DNA of 64,000 nt from Acetivibrio clariflavus DSM 19732 (GTDB taxonomy: Bacteria > Bacillota > Clostridia > Acetivibrionales > Acetivibrionaceae): positions 1,488,001-1,552,000 of the forward strand of contig NC_016627.1 in the NCBI RefSeq assembly GCF_000237085.1. The letters are read 5' to 3'. Numbering within the stretch: the stretch's first letter is position 1; each line of letters opens with the position of its first letter. Below, in pieces: positions 34,823 through 45,203 of this stretch. The notes beneath the pieces are model-generated. The model was not told where the DNA came from and made no database searches. It worked only from the letters and a program-made list of their open reading frames with translations. The translations under genes were made by a program, and so were the position numbers.

Positions 34823-35983
34823 ATGAAACAAGCTAGGCGGCTGGATAATGCCCCTCCCTATCTGTTTGTGGAAATTGAGGAAAATATAAAAAAGGCGTTG
34901 GCCAGGGGCGTAGATGTAATAAACTTAGGGATCGGAGATCCGGATCTTCCCACTCCATATTTCGTGGTAAGGAAAATGGCAGAGGCAATAAAAAATCCAA
35001 ATTATCATATCTATCCGGAGTATGACGGATGTTTGGAGTTTAGGTGTGCGGTAGCAGAGCATTATAAAAAGAGATTCGGAGTGGATTTGGATCCTGAGAC
35101 GGAAGTGGTTGCGCTGCTTGGGTCAAAGGAGGGAATTGCACATATTTTCTTTGCCCTTGTAAATGAAGGCGATTTTACCCTTGTACCCGACCCGGAATAT
35201 CCGGTATACGAACTGGCTACTGCTCTTACAGGCGGTGTGCCATATCACATGCCCCTTACAAAGGAAAACGGTTTTTTCCCCGATCTTTCAGCAATACCTA
35301 AAGAAGTAATTAAGAGGGCAAAGATATTGTTTGTAAACTACCCAAATAACCCAACCGGAGCGGTTGCAAATCTGGAACAGTACCAAAAATTAGTGGATTT
35401 CGGTCTGGAACATGACATTGTGGTGTGTAATGATAATGCCTATTCGGAGTTTACCTTTGACGGTATAAAAGCACCCAGTATTTTGAATGCCGTTAATGCA
35501 AAAGATATTGCTGTGGAATTTCACTCTTTTTCAAAATCCTATAATATGACCGGCTGGCGCTTGGGATTTGCTGTGGGAAACAGAGAGGCAATTTCGAAAT
35601 TGAAAAAAATGAAAAACAATATTGACTCGGGAGTATTTACGGCAATACAGATTGCAGGAATAGAAGCATTAAGAGGTTGCGAGAAATTTGTTGAAGGAAT
35701 GCGGAAGATATATGCAAGGAGAAGGGAAATTGCCATTAATGAACTTCAGAAATTAGGTTTTGAATTTGAAATTCCTAAGGGTACATTCTATTTTTGGATA
35801 AAAGTCCCTGAAGGATTTACTTCTAAAAGCTTTACCGACATGCTTCTGGAAAAGACGGGTGTTGTAGTGGCTCCCGGAAGCGGTTACGGTGAATATGGCG
35901 AAGGATATATAAGAATATCTCTGACAATTAGTGACGAAAGGCTGAAAGAAGCCTTTGAAAGAATCAGAAAGCTCGGTTTATAA
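34823..35983 (+). CDS. PLP-dependent aminotransferase, LL-diaminopimelate type
   Basis: A 386-residue fold type I aminotransferase. It has NLGIGDPDLPTP at the N-terminus, the PLP contacts NYPNNPTGA, and the Schiff-base Lys in SFSKSYNMTGWRLGF, then the carboxylate-binding Arg in YIRISLTI. The closest match I recall is the DapL group, which makes LL-diaminopimelate for lysine and peptidoglycan, but related aspartate or aromatic aminotransferases cannot be excluded. GGAGGC lies 4 nt upstream of the ATG. It stands alone after the AraC gene, before the pheST T-box. Confidence 0.85.
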   Translation: MKQARRLDNAPPYLFVEIEENIKKALARGVDVINLGIGDPDLPTPYFVVRKMAEAIKNPNYHIYPEYDGCLEFRCAVAEHYKKRFGVDLDPETEVVALLGSKEGIAHIFFALVNEGDFTLVPDPEYPVYELATALTGGVPYHMPLTKENGFFPDLSAIPKEVIKRAKILFVNYPNNPTGAVANLEQYQKLVDFGLEHDIVVCNDNAYSEFTFDGIKAPSILNAVNAKDIAVEFHSFSKSYNMTGWRLGFAVGNREAISKLKKMKNNIDSGVFTAIQIAGIEALRGCEKFVEGMRKIYARRREIAINELQKLGFEFEIPKGTFYFWIKVPEGFTSKSFTDMLLEKTGVVVAPGSGYGEYGEGYIRISLTISDERLKEAFERIRKLGL

Positions 35984-36112
35984 AGATATGATAAAGTTAT
36001 CCGGGTATAAATTTATGGTGTAATTGAAAGTGTTTTTTGCTATAATTAAAACATAAATTTTTTTGCAATAATGATATAAAAACTTGCAATTTCTAAATTA
36101 CATAAACAATTA

Positions 36113-36141
36113 TTGCAGCTTTAGCTAAATTGTGTTATAAT
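36113..36141 (+). promoter_or_regulatory. Sigma-A promoter of the pheST T-box operon
   Basis: TTGCAG (36113-36118), a 17-nt spacer and TATAAT (36136-36141), about 20 bp before T-box stem I. Confidence 0.8.
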
Positions 36142-36162
36142 CCATTAAAAATAAATCAAATG

Positions 36163-36426
36163 CGATGAAAGAGAAAAGTAGGCAGTTGAAGCTGATAAAA
36201 GAGAGAAGATATCACCGGCTGAGAGTATCTTCATCAAGCAAACTGTTGAAGTTCCCTCTTGAGCAGCATCCTGAACGTATTACCGGTACAGCGGTAATTT
36301 ATCAGTAGGAGATGCCGGTTGGCGACCGTTAAAAGCTTAAGAGAGCTTATATACTTTAAGTATATAAGAATACGGGTGGTAACGCGGAATATGCTTTCGT
36401 CCCTTTTGGGTTCGAAAGCTTTTTTA
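36163..36426 (+). promoter_or_regulatory. T-box riboswitch, Phe-specific, upstream of pheST
   Basis: A complete T-box leader. Stem I is closed by AAGAG/CTCTT and CAGTT/AACTG, with a specifier loop on its 3' side. The specifier codon there is TTC (36252-36254), which is Phe and matches the downstream genes. The antiterminator holds the T-box sequence GGGTGGTAACGCGG (36374-36387). The competing terminator is at 36393-36426. Uncharged tRNA-Phe should pair at both sites and allow read-through into pheS. Confidence 0.95.
36393..36426 (+). terminator. Conditional terminator of the T-box
   Basis: GCTTTCG-T-CCC, TTTT loop, GGG-T-TCGAAAGC followed by TTTTTT. Its 5' arm overlaps the region that would form the antiterminator. 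Confidence 0.9.
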
Positions 36427-36532
36427 TTAGCTGGAAAAGAGCGTTTATTTTAATGTACCCGTTGTTAATAATGAGAGTGAAGAAAAATATTATATTTCAA
36501 TATAATTAGGGATTTAAGGAGGAGTCGAAAAT

Positions 36533-37552
36533 ATGAGAGAGCAGTTGAACAATATCAGGGAACAAGCCGAAAAAGAACTGTCCGCTGCTGAATCGATACA
36601 GGAGTTGGAAAATATAAGGGTCAAGTATCTTGGGAAAAAAGGTGAGCTTACCTCAGTATTAAGAGGTATGGGAGCTCTGTCAGCAGAAGAAAGGCCTATT
36701 ATCGGTCAGATTGCCAACGAAGTGAGACAGGTGCTGGAGAATAGGATTGAAGAATTGAAGAAGAAACTTTTGGATAAGGAAAGAGAGCTTAAACTTGCAC
36801 AGGAAGTTATCGATGTTACTATTCCAGGTAATAGAAAGGTTTTAGGCAAGAAACATCCTCTTACCGTTGTATTGGACGAGATTAAAGAAGTGTTCATCGG
36901 AATGGGATATGAGATTGCCGAAGGTCCGGAAGTTGAAATGGATTATTATAATTTCGAAGCATTAAATATACCTAAGAATCACCCGGCAAGAGATGTCCAG
37001 GATACTTTCTATATAAATGAAAACATACTTTTGAGAACGCAGACTTCACCGGTTCAAATAAGGGTTATGGAGAACAAAAAACCCCCTATAAAGATTATTT
37101 GTCCCGGCCGTGTATATAGATCCGATGCTGTTGATGCAACCCATTCGCCTATATTCCATCAGGTGGAAGGACTTGTGGTGGATAAAGGTGTGACAATGGG
37201 CGACCTTATTGGAACTTTGAAGATTTTTGCAAAGAGCCTGTTTGGAGAAAAGACCGATATAAGGCTCAGACCTCATCACTTCCCGTTTACCGAGCCTAGT
37301 GCTGAGGTGGATGTATCTTGCTGGACCTGCGGAGGTAAGGGATGCAGAATTTGTAAAAATGAAGGCTGGATTGAAATACTTGGAGCAGGAATGGTGCACC
37401 CGAAAGTTCTTGAGGTGTGCGGTATAGATCCGGAAGTATACAGTGGATTTGCCTTTGGTCTTGGAGTGGAGAGAACTGCCATGGGAAGATTCAATATAGA
37501 TGATATGAGACTGTTGTATGAAAATGACATAAGATTCTTGAAACAGTTTTAA
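36533..37552 (+). CDS. pheS: Phenylalanyl-tRNA synthetase alpha subunit
   Basis: 339 residues, normal bacterial length. An N-terminal coiled-coil arm contacts tRNA-Phe; the class II catalytic core has motif 2 ([15 protein letters not shown]), a Cys-rich stretch [15 protein letters not shown] and motif 3 ([13 protein letters not shown]). It forms an alpha2-beta2 enzyme with PheT. AGGAG precedes ATG 36533. Expression is controlled by the T-box leader upstream. Confidence 0.98.
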   Translation: MREQLNNIREQAEKELSAAESIQELENIRVKYLGKKGELTSVLRGMGALSAEERPIIGQIANEVRQVLENRIEELKKKLLDKERELKLAQEVIDVTIPGNRKVLGKKHPLTVVLDEIKEVFIGMGYEIAEGPEVEMDYYNFEALNIPKNHPARDVQDTFYINENILLRTQTSPVQIRVMENKKPPIKIICPGRVYRSDAVDATHSPIFHQVEGLVVDKGVTMGDLIGTLKIFAKSLFGEKTDIRLRPHHFPFTEPSAEVDVSCWTCGGKGCRICKNEGWIEILGAGMVHPKVLEVCGIDPEVYSGFAFGLGVERTAMGRFNIDDMRLLYENDIRFLKQF

Positions 37553-37697
37553 TGTACAGGGATAAAACCTGTTGCCGGAAAGAATTATCGGAAAATCGGA
37601 AGGCTTTAAATATCAATAAACGGATTGTGTTAAATTAACGGTTTAGCTTTTGAATTTTAAAACAGTAAGATCATATTGTGAAAGGAGAATAAGAGTT

Positions 37698-40088
37698 ATG
37701 AAGGCACCGCTAAATTGGCTTAAAGATTATGTTGATATAGATGTTTCACCCAAAGAATTTGCAGATGCCATGACTATGTCGGGTTCAAAGGTTGAAGGCA
37801 TTGAAGTGCAGGGTGAGGAAATAAGTAATGTAGTAGTTGGTAAAATCATATCTGTTGAAAAGCATCCTAACGCTGACAAATTGCAAGTGACCCAGGTTGA
37901 TATAGGCAGTGAAGTGATACAGGTTGTTACCGGAGCTCAAAATATTAAGCTCAATGACTATGTACCGGTAGCTTTGGCTGGAGCGACTCTTCCGGGAGGC
38001 AAGAAAATATCAAAAGGTAAGCTCAGAGGTATTGAATCAAACGGTATGATGTGTTCCATTGAAGAACTTGGTCTTACCAGAGAAGACTATCCTGACGCAC
38101 CTGAGGATGGCATATATATACTTGAACCGGGAGTTGAACTGGGCAAGGACATTAAAGAGGTTTTGGGAATTAATGAGACTTCTTTTGAATTTGAAATAAC
38201 CTCCAACAGGCCCGATTGCTTGAGCATAATAGGTCTTGCAAGAGAGGCGGCAGTAACCTTAAAGAAAGAATTTAAGAAACCTCAAATTAAAGTATTGGAA
38301 GAGGGCGATGAGGCCAAAAATTATATTTCTGTAGAAATAAAGGATCCTGATCTATGTCCTAGATATGCAGCCAGAGTTGTAAAAGATGTTAAAATAGGTC
38401 CTTCACCCAAGTGGATGAGAGACAGGTTAAGAGCTGCAGGAGTTAGACCTATAAACAACATTGTAGATATAACAAACTATGTTATGCTTGAGTATGGTCA
38501 GCCAATGCATGCTTTTGATCTTAAGGATATACAGGGCAACAAGATAATTGTCAGAAGAGCATTAGAGGGAGAAACCATTAAGACCCTTGATGACCAGGAT
38601 AGAAAACTTGACCCTTCCATGCTTGTTATAGCCGATGAAAACAGGGCTGTAGCTGTAGCAGGAGTTATGGGAGGAGCCAATTCTGAAATTACTGACAATG
38701 CAAAGACTATTTTGTTTGAATCGGCTAACTTTAACGGTACATCGGTAAGACTTACTTCCAAGAAACTTGGGCTTAGAACTGAAGCATCAAGCCGTTTTGA
38801 AAAAGGTCTTGATGTGGAAAATGTTGTTCCGGCTCTTGAAAGAGCTGTACAGCTTGTGGAAGAACTGGGTGCCGGAACGGTTTGCAAAGGTATTGTTGAC
38901 TGTTATGTGAAGAAGCCAGAGCAGGTGACATTAACTTTAAGGCCGGATAAAATCAATGCTTTATTGGGAACTGATATATCTAAAGAGGAAATGATTAATA
39001 TTTTAAAGGCTCTCGAGTTTGAGATTGATGAAAGCACTAATACTGTAAAAGTTCCAAGCTTCAGACCCGATGTTGAGAGGGAGGCCGATTTGGCTGAGGA
39101 GATAGCCAGATTTTATGACTACAATAATATTCAGCCAACTCTATTATCCGGTAAGGAAGCTACCCTTGGCAAAAAAACTTATAAACAGCGTATAGAGGAT
39201 TTAATCAAGGATACAATGATTTCCTGCGGATTGTATGAAACCTTTACTTATTCTTTTACCAGTCCTAAGGATTTTGAAAAGCTCAATATACCACAGGACA
39301 GTGATTTGAGAAAGGCAGTGGTTATATCAAATCCTTTAGGGGAAGATTACAGCATAATGAGGACAACTACCATTGCAGATATGCTAAGGGTTATTAGCAC
39401 CAACTATAACAGGAGAATAGAGGAAGCAAGGCTCTTTGAAATGTCTTTCGTATATTTGCCTGAGAGTTTGCCGGTAAAAGAGCTTCCAAAGGAAAAACCT
39501 GTACTTACTATAGGAATGTACGGTAAAACCGATTTTTATGAGTTGAAGGGAATTGTTGAAGAGTTGCTTTCAAGACTCGGTATAAAGGAATATGAGTTTG
39601 TACCGGTTAAGGACAATCCGACATTCCATCCGGGAAGAACGGCCAGTCTTACAATTAATGGCGAGTATGTCGGTATTATAGGTGAGATACACCCTGTTGT
39701 GTCAGAGAATTTCGAGTGCCCGGAAAGAACTTATGTGGCAGAAATGGAAATTGAAAAATTTGTCAAGCATGCATCTTTGGAATCTCAATACAAACCATTG
39801 CCTAAATTCCCGGCAGTTTCAAGGGATATTGCAATGCTTGTTAAAGACGAAATATTGGTAAAGCAAATTGAAGACATTATTAAGCAGAGAGCTGGTAAAA
39901 TACTTGAAGATGTTAAATTATTCGACGTCTATAAGGGAAAACAGGTTCCTGAAGGTATGAAAAGTGTTGCCTATTCCATAACTTTCAGGGCATCCGACAG
40001 AACTCTTACCGACGAAGAGGTAGGCAAGGCAATGGCAAAAATACTGGATGGCTTGAAAAACAATCTTGGAGCACAGCTTAGAGAATAA
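37698..40088 (+). CDS. pheT: Phenylalanyl-tRNA synthetase beta subunit
   Basis: 796 residues. Domains in order: an N-terminal fold leading into the tRNA-binding OB domain (about residues 40-150, HPNADKLQVTQVDIG), B3/B4 editing domain, B5, the catalytic-like core and a C-terminal anticodon-binding (FDX-ACB) domain (KPLPKFPAVSRDIAMLV). Editing removes mischarged Tyr. ATG 37698 (MKAPLNWLKDYVD) is the conserved start, with GGAG upstream; the open frame extends to 37650 without a site. It is 145 bp after pheS in the same operon. Confidence 0.98.
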   Translation: MKAPLNWLKDYVDIDVSPKEFADAMTMSGSKVEGIEVQGEEISNVVVGKIISVEKHPNADKLQVTQVDIGSEVIQVVTGAQNIKLNDYVPVALAGATLPGGKKISKGKLRGIESNGMMCSIEELGLTREDYPDAPEDGIYILEPGVELGKDIKEVLGINETSFEFEITSNRPDCLSIIGLAREAAVTLKKEFKKPQIKVLEEGDEAKNYISVEIKDPDLCPRYAARVVKDVKIGPSPKWMRDRLRAAGVRPINNIVDITNYVMLEYGQPMHAFDLKDIQGNKIIVRRALEGETIKTLDDQDRKLDPSMLVIADENRAVAVAGVMGGANSEITDNAKTILFESANFNGTSVRLTSKKLGLRTEASSRFEKGLDVENVVPALERAVQLVEELGAGTVCKGIVDCYVKKPEQVTLTLRPDKINALLGTDISKEEMINILKALEFEIDESTNTVKVPSFRPDVEREADLAEEIARFYDYNNIQPTLLSGKEATLGKKTYKQRIEDLIKDTMISCGLYETFTYSFTSPKDFEKLNIPQDSDLRKAVVISNPLGEDYSIMRTTTIADMLRVISTNYNRRIEEARLFEMSFVYLPESLPVKELPKEKPVLTIGMYGKTDFYELKGIVEELLSRLGIKEYEFVPVKDNPTFHPGRTASLTINGEYVGIIGEIHPVVSENFECPERTYVAEMEIEKFVKHASLESQYKPLPKFPAVSRDIAMLVKDEILVKQIEDIIKQRAGKILEDVKLFDVYKGKQVPEGMKSVAYSITFRASDRTLTDEEVGKAMAKILDGLKNNLGAQLRE

Positions 40089-40091
40089 TTG

Positions 40092-40142
40092 GCAAAAGCT
40101 GAGCATTGGCAGGTAAATAGCCACTGATGCTCAGCTTTTTGC
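40092..40142 (+). terminator. Terminator after pheT
   Basis: GCAAAAGCTGAGCAT and ATGCTCAGCTTTTTGC form a 13-bp or longer stem around a 20-nt loop, with a T-run. Confidence 0.88.
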
Positions 40143-40185
40143 AATTAATATATTAAATTCGTTTTTAAGAGGGGGGATTGGAATA

Positions 40186-40407
40186 TTATACTAACTGATT
40201 TTTAGCCATCTCAATCATACGTTTTACCATTTGGCCGCCTATTGGACCGCCTTCTAAACCATTTACCCTGGCAGGAACGTCGCCTTTGTAATGGTCGTTG
40301 TTTTCCTTAACAAATTGCAAGCGACCTATTTCCTGTGCACATTCCATTTTGAATTTTGTCAAAGCTTCTCTGCTTTCGGGTACTAATGGTGTTCTTGGTC
40401 TTGACAT
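40186..40407 (-). CDS. Alpha/beta-type small acid-soluble spore protein
   Basis: 73 residues. The SASP pattern is clear: the GPR-type cleavage region CAQEIGRLQF, and the second conserved block DVPARVNGLEGGPIGGQMVKRMIE. These proteins coat spore DNA and protect it from UV and heat. ATG 40407 lies 6 nt after AGGTG; an upstream ATG at 40440 is not supported. Expression should depend on a forespore sigma factor, but I could not place a convincing sigma-G site. This is direct evidence that the host sporulates. Confidence 0.95.
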   Translation of the reverse strand: MSRPRTPLVPESREALTKFKMECAQEIGRLQFVKENNDHYKGDVPARVNGLEGGPIGGQMVKRMIEMAKNQLV

Positions 40408-40868
40408 ATTATTCACCTGCCTTTTATATGTTGAATACATTAATAAGTCTACATAAGCTAATGCTTTTGATAAATGTACATGATGAACGTGATAAGCAAA
40501 ATCTATTGTGAAAATTTATTTTTCACGGTTCATGCAGTTTACAGAATATATTTTTTGCATAAATTAAAATATGTTACATAGAAATTTAAGGATTATAATA
40601 TGGTATATATTCTTATAACTTGATATTTTTACAGAAAAAAATATATATATTGCGGCTTGAATTTATGTAAAATAAAAAAGGATAATAAAGCAGAGTTTGA
40701 CAGATACTTAGTTGGGATGAAAAATTATAATGGAATTGAAAAAGATTGCGGCTGGAAAAATTAGAATATTCTATTGCTTTGAAATTAATCATTTGTTAAT
40801 ATATAAACATTATGTGACAATTGTTAAAAACAGCTAAATATATATTTTTATAAATAGGAGGTTTGCGT
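40408..40868. other. Divergent intergenic region between SASP gene and pgi
   Basis: About 460 bp, AT-rich. It has a small hairpin, GTGAAAA-TTTA-TTTTTCAC, near 40508-40527 without a T-run, and TTGACA at 40697-40702 with a TATAAT 23 nt further on, too far for a normal promoter. No gene is seen. Confidence 0.4.
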
Positions 40869-42221
40869 ATGGAAAGAATCATATTTGATTATTCAAAAGC
40901 CAGTGAGTTTATACAAGAAAGCGAAATACGCTGTCTTGATAGCTTTATAAAATCGGCTCACGATATGCTCCACAACAAAACAGGGGCAGGCAATGATTTT
41001 TTAGGATGGGTTGAACACCCGTTAAACTATGATAAAGAGGAGTTTGACAGGATAAAAAAAGCTGCGGAAAAAATAAAATCCGACTCCGATGCTTTGATAG
41101 TTATAGGTATCGGCGGTTCCTACCTTGGAGCGAAAGCTGCCATTGACATGCTTTCCCATTCCTTCCACAACCTTTTGCCCAAGTCAAAGAGAAATGCACC
41201 TGAAATCTATTTTGTAGGAAACAACATCAGTTCTACATATATTGCAGACCTGTTGGAGGTTATAGAAGGAAAAGAAATCTCGGTTAACGTAATATCCAAA
41301 TCCGGAACTACAACCGAGCCGGCTATAGCTTTCAGAATTTTCAAGGAATACATGGAAAACAAGTACGGTAAAGAAGGGGCAAGAAAGAGAATATATGCAA
41401 CTACAGATAAGGAAAAGGGTGCGTTGAAAAAGCTTGCAACAGAAGAAGGCTATGAAACTTTTGTTGTACCCGATGATATTGGAGGAAGATTCTCGGTATT
41501 GACTGCTGTAGGTTTACTTCCAATTGCTGTGTCCGGTGCCGATATTGACAGCATGATGAAGGGCGCCTATGATGCCTATAATCTGTATAACAATAAAAAC
41601 CTGGACGAGAACGATTGTTACAAGTATGCTGCCGTAAGAAACGCTTTATACAGAAAAGGAAAGACTATTGAAATTATGGTAAACTATGAACCTTCCCTTC
41701 ATTACTTTACTGAATGGTGGAAACAGTTGTACGGAGAAAGTGAAGGAAAGGACCAAAAAGGTATATTCCCTGCAGGTGTTGATTTTACAACAGATTTACA
41801 TTCCATGGGTCAGTACATTCAAGATGGTTTAAGAAACATTTTTGAAACTGTAATCAAGGTTGAAAAGCCAAGAAAGAATATTATAATCAAGGAAGACAAG
41901 GACAATCTTGACGGTTTGAACTTTATTGCAGGAAAAGATGTGGACTTTGTAAACAAAAAGGCTATGGAAGGAACTCTGCTTGCCCATAACGACGGAGGAG
42001 TTCCGAATCTTGTGGTATCTGTGCCGGAATTGAATGAATATTATTTCGGAAGCATGGTTTATTTCTTTGAAAAAGCCTGCGGAATAAGCGGTTATTTACT
42101 TGGGGTAAATCCTTTTGACCAGCCTGGTGTTGAGGCATATAAGAAGAATATGTTTGCACTGTTGGGTAAACCCGGATTTGAGGAGCAAAAGAAGAAGCTT
42201 GAAGAGCGTCTTTCCAAGTAA
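40869..42221 (+). CDS. pgi: Glucose-6-phosphate isomerase
   Basis: 450 residues, the short bacterial form, interconverting glucose-6-P and fructose-6-P. Motifs: [17 protein letters not shown] (sugar-phosphate binding), [15 protein letters not shown], a [17 protein letters not shown] signature, and the catalytic Glu region [16 protein letters not shown] 40869 is 7 nt after GGAGG. It is monocistronic and followed by a strong terminator. Its product links the mannose genes downstream (manA) to glycolysis. Confidence 0.98.
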   Translation: MERIIFDYSKASEFIQESEIRCLDSFIKSAHDMLHNKTGAGNDFLGWVEHPLNYDKEEFDRIKKAAEKIKSDSDALIVIGIGGSYLGAKAAIDMLSHSFHNLLPKSKRNAPEIYFVGNNISSTYIADLLEVIEGKEISVNVISKSGTTTEPAIAFRIFKEYMENKYGKEGARKRIYATTDKEKGALKKLATEEGYETFVVPDDIGGRFSVLTAVGLLPIAVSGADIDSMMKGAYDAYNLYNNKNLDENDCYKYAAVRNALYRKGKTIEIMVNYEPSLHYFTEWWKQLYGESEGKDQKGIFPAGVDFTTDLHSMGQYIQDGLRNIFETVIKVEKPRKNIIIKEDKDNLDGLNFIAGKDVDFVNKKAMEGTLLAHNDGGVPNLVVSVPELNEYYFGSMVYFFEKACGISGYLLGVNPFDQPGVEAYKKNMFALLGKPGFEEQKKKLEERLSK

Positions 42222-42224
42222 TAT

Positions 42225-42258
42225 AAAGAGGCAGAACTTAAAAAGTTCTGCCTCTTTT
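42225..42258. terminator. Bidirectional terminator after pgi
   Basis: AAAGAGGCAGAACTT, AAAA loop, AGTTCTGCCTCTTTT: a perfect 15-bp stem between convergent genes. Confidence 0.93.
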
Positions 42259-42287
42259 ACTAAATTGAAAAGGTAATAATAAGGGGA

Positions 42288-43094
42288 TTATGGAAAATAT
42301 AAAACTGTTATTTCAGGAGGTGATAAAAACCTTAAAGGGAATAATACATTACCGATGCCGCCGTTTATGTATATTATCAGGTTGTTCAATTTGTTCAGCC
42401 CTTTTTTTATTCCTATTTTACACACTCTTTCATGCCTTAAAAGTCTAAACTCAATATCGAAAGGCATCCAGATTTGCCCTCCGTGAAAGTGGCCGCATAA
42501 TAAAAAGTCTACTGCATCTTCCGGAATCTCAAGAGCTATGTCGGGATTATGAGAAAAGGCAATATTTGCAGTTACATTGCTTTTACATTTTGCTAAAGCT
42601 TTTTTTACATCATGGCGTTTTGACCTAAAGTCCTCTATGCCTATAAAATTGTAAGAGCGGTCGCCTTTTTTATATACTGCAGAATCGTTAAGAAGAACTT
42701 TTACTCCCATCCTTTCAAGATCTTTCGTAAATTTTTTTAATCCTGCTTCGTCTTTGCGAAATGTTTTATAATCATGATTTCCATAGCACAGGAATATTTC
42801 ATAGTTACCTTTTATCTCCTCAAGGAAGTTTAAAAAGGCAGGTATATGCCTGGTACTGTCTATATAATCTCCTGTTAAAACAACTAAATCGGGATTTTCT
42901 TTTTTTAGAACTTTTTTGATTTTCTTTATATCAACCCTAAGCAAACTAATATGAACATCGGATAGCTGAACAACTTTCAGGTGATTGATATTTTCAGTAA
43001 AAAACACTTTTTTTACTTTAACAGTTGAAGCTTCAAAACGCATATAAGCAAGAGCAATAAAAATTAATACAAAAGCAATATATAATAAAATCAT
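42288..43094 (-). CDS. Membrane-anchored calcineurin-like phosphoesterase (YkuE-like)
   Basis: 268 residues. One N-terminal transmembrane segment (MILLYIAFVLIFIALAYM) anchors a metallophosphoesterase domain with the two-metal motifs LSDVHIS, LTGDYIDS, YGNHDYK, FSHNPDIAL and CGHFHGGQIW. Substrate unknown; relatives act on phospholipid- or UDP-sugar-related substrates or are exported by Tat, but no twin-Arg motif is visible here. The gene is transcribed toward pgi. The ATG at 43094 lacks a strong ribosome-binding site. Confidence 0.9.
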   Translation of the reverse strand: MILLYIAFVLIFIALAYMRFEASTVKVKKVFFTENINHLKVVQLSDVHISLLRVDIKKIKKVLKKENPDLVVLTGDYIDSTRHIPAFLNFLEEIKGNYEIFLCYGNHDYKTFRKDEAGLKKFTKDLERMGVKVLLNDSAVYKKGDRSYNFIGIEDFRSKRHDVKKALAKCKSNVTANIAFSHNPDIALEIPEDAVDFLLCGHFHGGQIWMPFDIEFRLLRHERVCKIGIKKGLNKLNNLIIYINGGIGNVLFPLRFLSPPEITVLYFP

Positions 43095-43503
43095 CCTATT
43101 ACTCCAAACTATAATTTTTCTTATTAATTAATATATCAGTAAAAGCATTTTAGTACAACTAAATTAATTGCGGGATAAAAATTTATGTTTAGCAATTGAG
43201 GATTACTAAATTGAAAACTGTAAATAAAAGTATTTTTTTAGATAAAAAAGAAGGATTTTACCAATAAAAATAGAATAATTATATAAATGGTAATATATAA
43301 ATGTCAAAAGAAAATTTGGAAATTATTTAGTAATTTTTAATATGTCTATTCTAAGAACAATTTAAGCTTATGTTTTTTCACACCTTGAGTTAATACAATT
43401 TACAGATTAAATTTCTATTGAATTCATAATTCCGACTTAAGTTTTGGACTGCTCGCCGGAAACTTTACAGTATAAAACACTGGATTTCGCAGGAGGTATT
43501 TAT
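43095..43503. other. Divergent intergenic region, about 410 bp
   Basis: Very AT-rich. The MCP ribosome-binding site lies at its right edge. A CCGACTTAA at 43433 recalls a sigma-D -10, but no TAAA lies at the right distance. No gene is seen. Confidence 0.35.
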
Positions 43504-44757
43504 ATGAAAAAAGGTATCGGCCGCTTTACTCCACTATCATTTGCATATATCATTGTATTTGTAATTATAATTCTGACTTCGACGTATATATATTTTAGGT
43601 CGGGAAGAATAATACAGTCGGTAGCAATTGTCATTTTGTGCAGTGTCTTAATTACAATTACTATAAAAGTAGGAACCGATAAAACTTTTAAAAACATACT
43701 GGAATCTTTAAATAGGGATATTGAGAAAGTATGCAAGGGCGATTTTTCTTACATGGTGGATACTGAAAATGCAGGTATTGTAAAAGAAATATCTGTTTGC
43801 ATCAATTCTATAATCAGCGAAATGCGCTCAATATTAAATAATTTCTTTTCAATATCAAACCTTATTGTAGAGTCTACAACCAAAGTTCATACAGCATCGG
43901 AGTTAGCCTCAACTGCTATGGGTGAAATAAAGCAAACGGTGGAACAAATAGAGAAAGGCGTGGGAATCCAGGCAAACGATGCGCAGCAAGGAGTGTCGGC
44001 AGTAGAAAAATTATCAGAGCAAATCAGCCTGGTTTATAACAGCTATAACAGTATTACCGATGATACAAAAAAAATAAAGGATTTGAATAATATTGGCCTT
44101 CAGTCGGTTAAAGTTTTGAGAGCCAAATCAAAAGAAAATTATGATACTGCCGAGAAAATTTTTTCTGTAATAGAAAAACTGACTAATAGCACGAAAGATA
44201 TCGGAAGCCTTGTTGAATCTATTGAAAGTATAGCAGAACAGACAAACCTTCTGGCTTTGAATGCAGCTATAGAAGCGGCAAGAGCCGGTGAAGCAGGAAA
44301 AGGATTTGCTGTTGTTGCGGAAGAGGTAAGAAAGCTTGCAGACCAAAGCAGAAAGTCGACTGAGGAAATTAATATGCTGATGAAAAGTATACAGGAAGAG
44401 TCTCTAATGGCTATTGAGGCAATGGAGATTATGAAAAAGGTATCGGCTGATCAGAATGCGGCAGTAAACAAGACAGACAGTTCCTTTAATGACATTGCCA
44501 ATGCTATAAATTCAATAATATTGAAAATTAACGATGTTAATCAATCGATAACAAAGATGCAAAATGACAAGACAGAAGTTATAAATGTAATTGAAAGCAT
44601 ATCGGCAATATCGGGAGAAACGGTAGCTTTCAGCAAAGAACTTGCAGTTTCTTCTGAACATCAGCTTGAGCATATAAATGATATGAATGAATCAGCTGTA
44701 AAGCTTAGTGATTTGGTTAAAGAACTTGACAGCAAACTTCGCAAATATAAAGTATAA
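43504..44757 (+). CDS. Methyl-accepting chemotaxis protein without extracellular sensor domain
   Basis: 417 residues. Two closely spaced transmembrane helices (about residues 10-30 and 38-56) leave only a few residues outside, so there is no room for a periplasmic sensor. A HAMP-like region (about 60-110) and a long coiled-coil signalling domain follow, with the conserved hairpin tip [20 protein letters not shown]. It signals to CheA/CheW and may sense a membrane or cytoplasmic state rather than an external ligand. ATG 43504 is 7 nt after GGAGG. Confidence 0.93.
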   Translation: MKKGIGRFTPLSFAYIIVFVIIILTSTYIYFRSGRIIQSVAIVILCSVLITITIKVGTDKTFKNILESLNRDIEKVCKGDFSYMVDTENAGIVKEISVCINSIISEMRSILNNFFSISNLIVESTTKVHTASELASTAMGEIKQTVEQIEKGVGIQANDAQQGVSAVEKLSEQISLVYNSYNSITDDTKKIKDLNNIGLQSVKVLRAKSKENYDTAEKIFSVIEKLTNSTKDIGSLVESIESIAEQTNLLALNAAIEAARAGEAGKGFAVVAEEVRKLADQSRKSTEEINMLMKSIQEESLMAIEAMEIMKKVSADQNAAVNKTDSSFNDIANAINSIILKINDVNQSITKMQNDKTEVINVIESISAISGETVAFSKELAVSSEHQLEHINDMNESAVKLSDLVKELDSKLRKYKV

Positions 44758-44787
44758 AAAATCTTATAAAAATAAAAAAATTGGCTG

Positions 44788-44816
44788 TTGACAAAAGAGT
44801 TTCCCACAAGTATAAT
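44788..44816 (+). promoter_or_regulatory. Consensus sigma-A promoter of tRNA-Leu
   Basis: A perfect TTGACA (44788-44793), a 17-nt spacer and a perfect TATAAT (44811-44816). Confidence 0.93.
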
Positions 44817-44843
44817 ATTGTTTGTCGTCAAGTTAGCAAGTAT

Positions 44844-44927
44844 GCGGATGTGGCGGAATTGGCAGACGCGCTAGACTTAGGATCTAGTGTCGACGACGTG
44901 GGGGTTCAAGTCCCTTCATCCGCACCA
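44844..44927 (+). tRNA. tRNA-Leu (TAG)
   Basis: Acceptor GCGGATG/CATCCGC, anticodon TAG in the loop CTTAGGA, a long variable arm (TGTCGACGACG) typical of class II tRNAs, T-loop TTCAAGT and an encoded CCA. Confidence 0.95.
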
Positions 44928-44937
44928 ATTGAAAAAG

Positions 44938-44974
44938 AAGGATTGCAAAGGTATAAACTTTGTAATCCTTTTTT
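44938..44974 (+). terminator. Terminator of tRNA-Leu
   Basis: AAGGATTGCAAAG, GTATAAA loop, CTTTGTAATCCTT then TTTT. The stem has one G-T wobble. Confidence 0.85.
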
Positions 44975-45088
44975 GATTATGTATTTCAAGTTATTTAATT
45001 CTTTTTGGCATTAATTGCAAATCTATATTATATTCTAAAAATATGTCCTTTAAATTGTCGTGTTTTTCCATGAAGGAACAATAATGTA

Positions 45089-45097
45089 TGGTATAAT
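45089..45097 (+). promoter_or_regulatory. Putative extended -10 promoter
   Basis: TGGTATAAT is a TGn-extended -10. There is no clear -35. It lies about 300 bp before the membrane-protein gene and just before a predicted folded RNA. Confidence 0.5.
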
Positions 45098-45122
45098 ATG
45101 TAATGTGACTAACTGAATTGGG

Positions 45123-45203
45123 AAATTACCGATAAACAGTCTGTTAAATATTAATTCCCAAGCAGTTGGAACAATGAATACAGCTTACAGGCTGCGGTAA
45201 TTT
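45123..45203 (+). ncRNA. Candidate structured leader RNA (multibranch)
   Basis: AAATTACCG (45123-45131) pairs with CGGTAATTT (45195-45203), enclosing three small hairpins: AACA/TGTT (45135-45145), TTCC-C-AA/TTGGAA (45155-45171) and CAGC/GCTG (45181-45194). It matches no riboswitch class I know. It would begin about 20 nt after the start expected from the extended -10. Folded by eye only. Confidence 0.35.

Noticed and set aside
40508-40527. Hairpin GTGAAAA/TTTTTCAC as a terminator
   Set aside because: No T-run and no gene ending nearby; it lies in a divergent promoter region.
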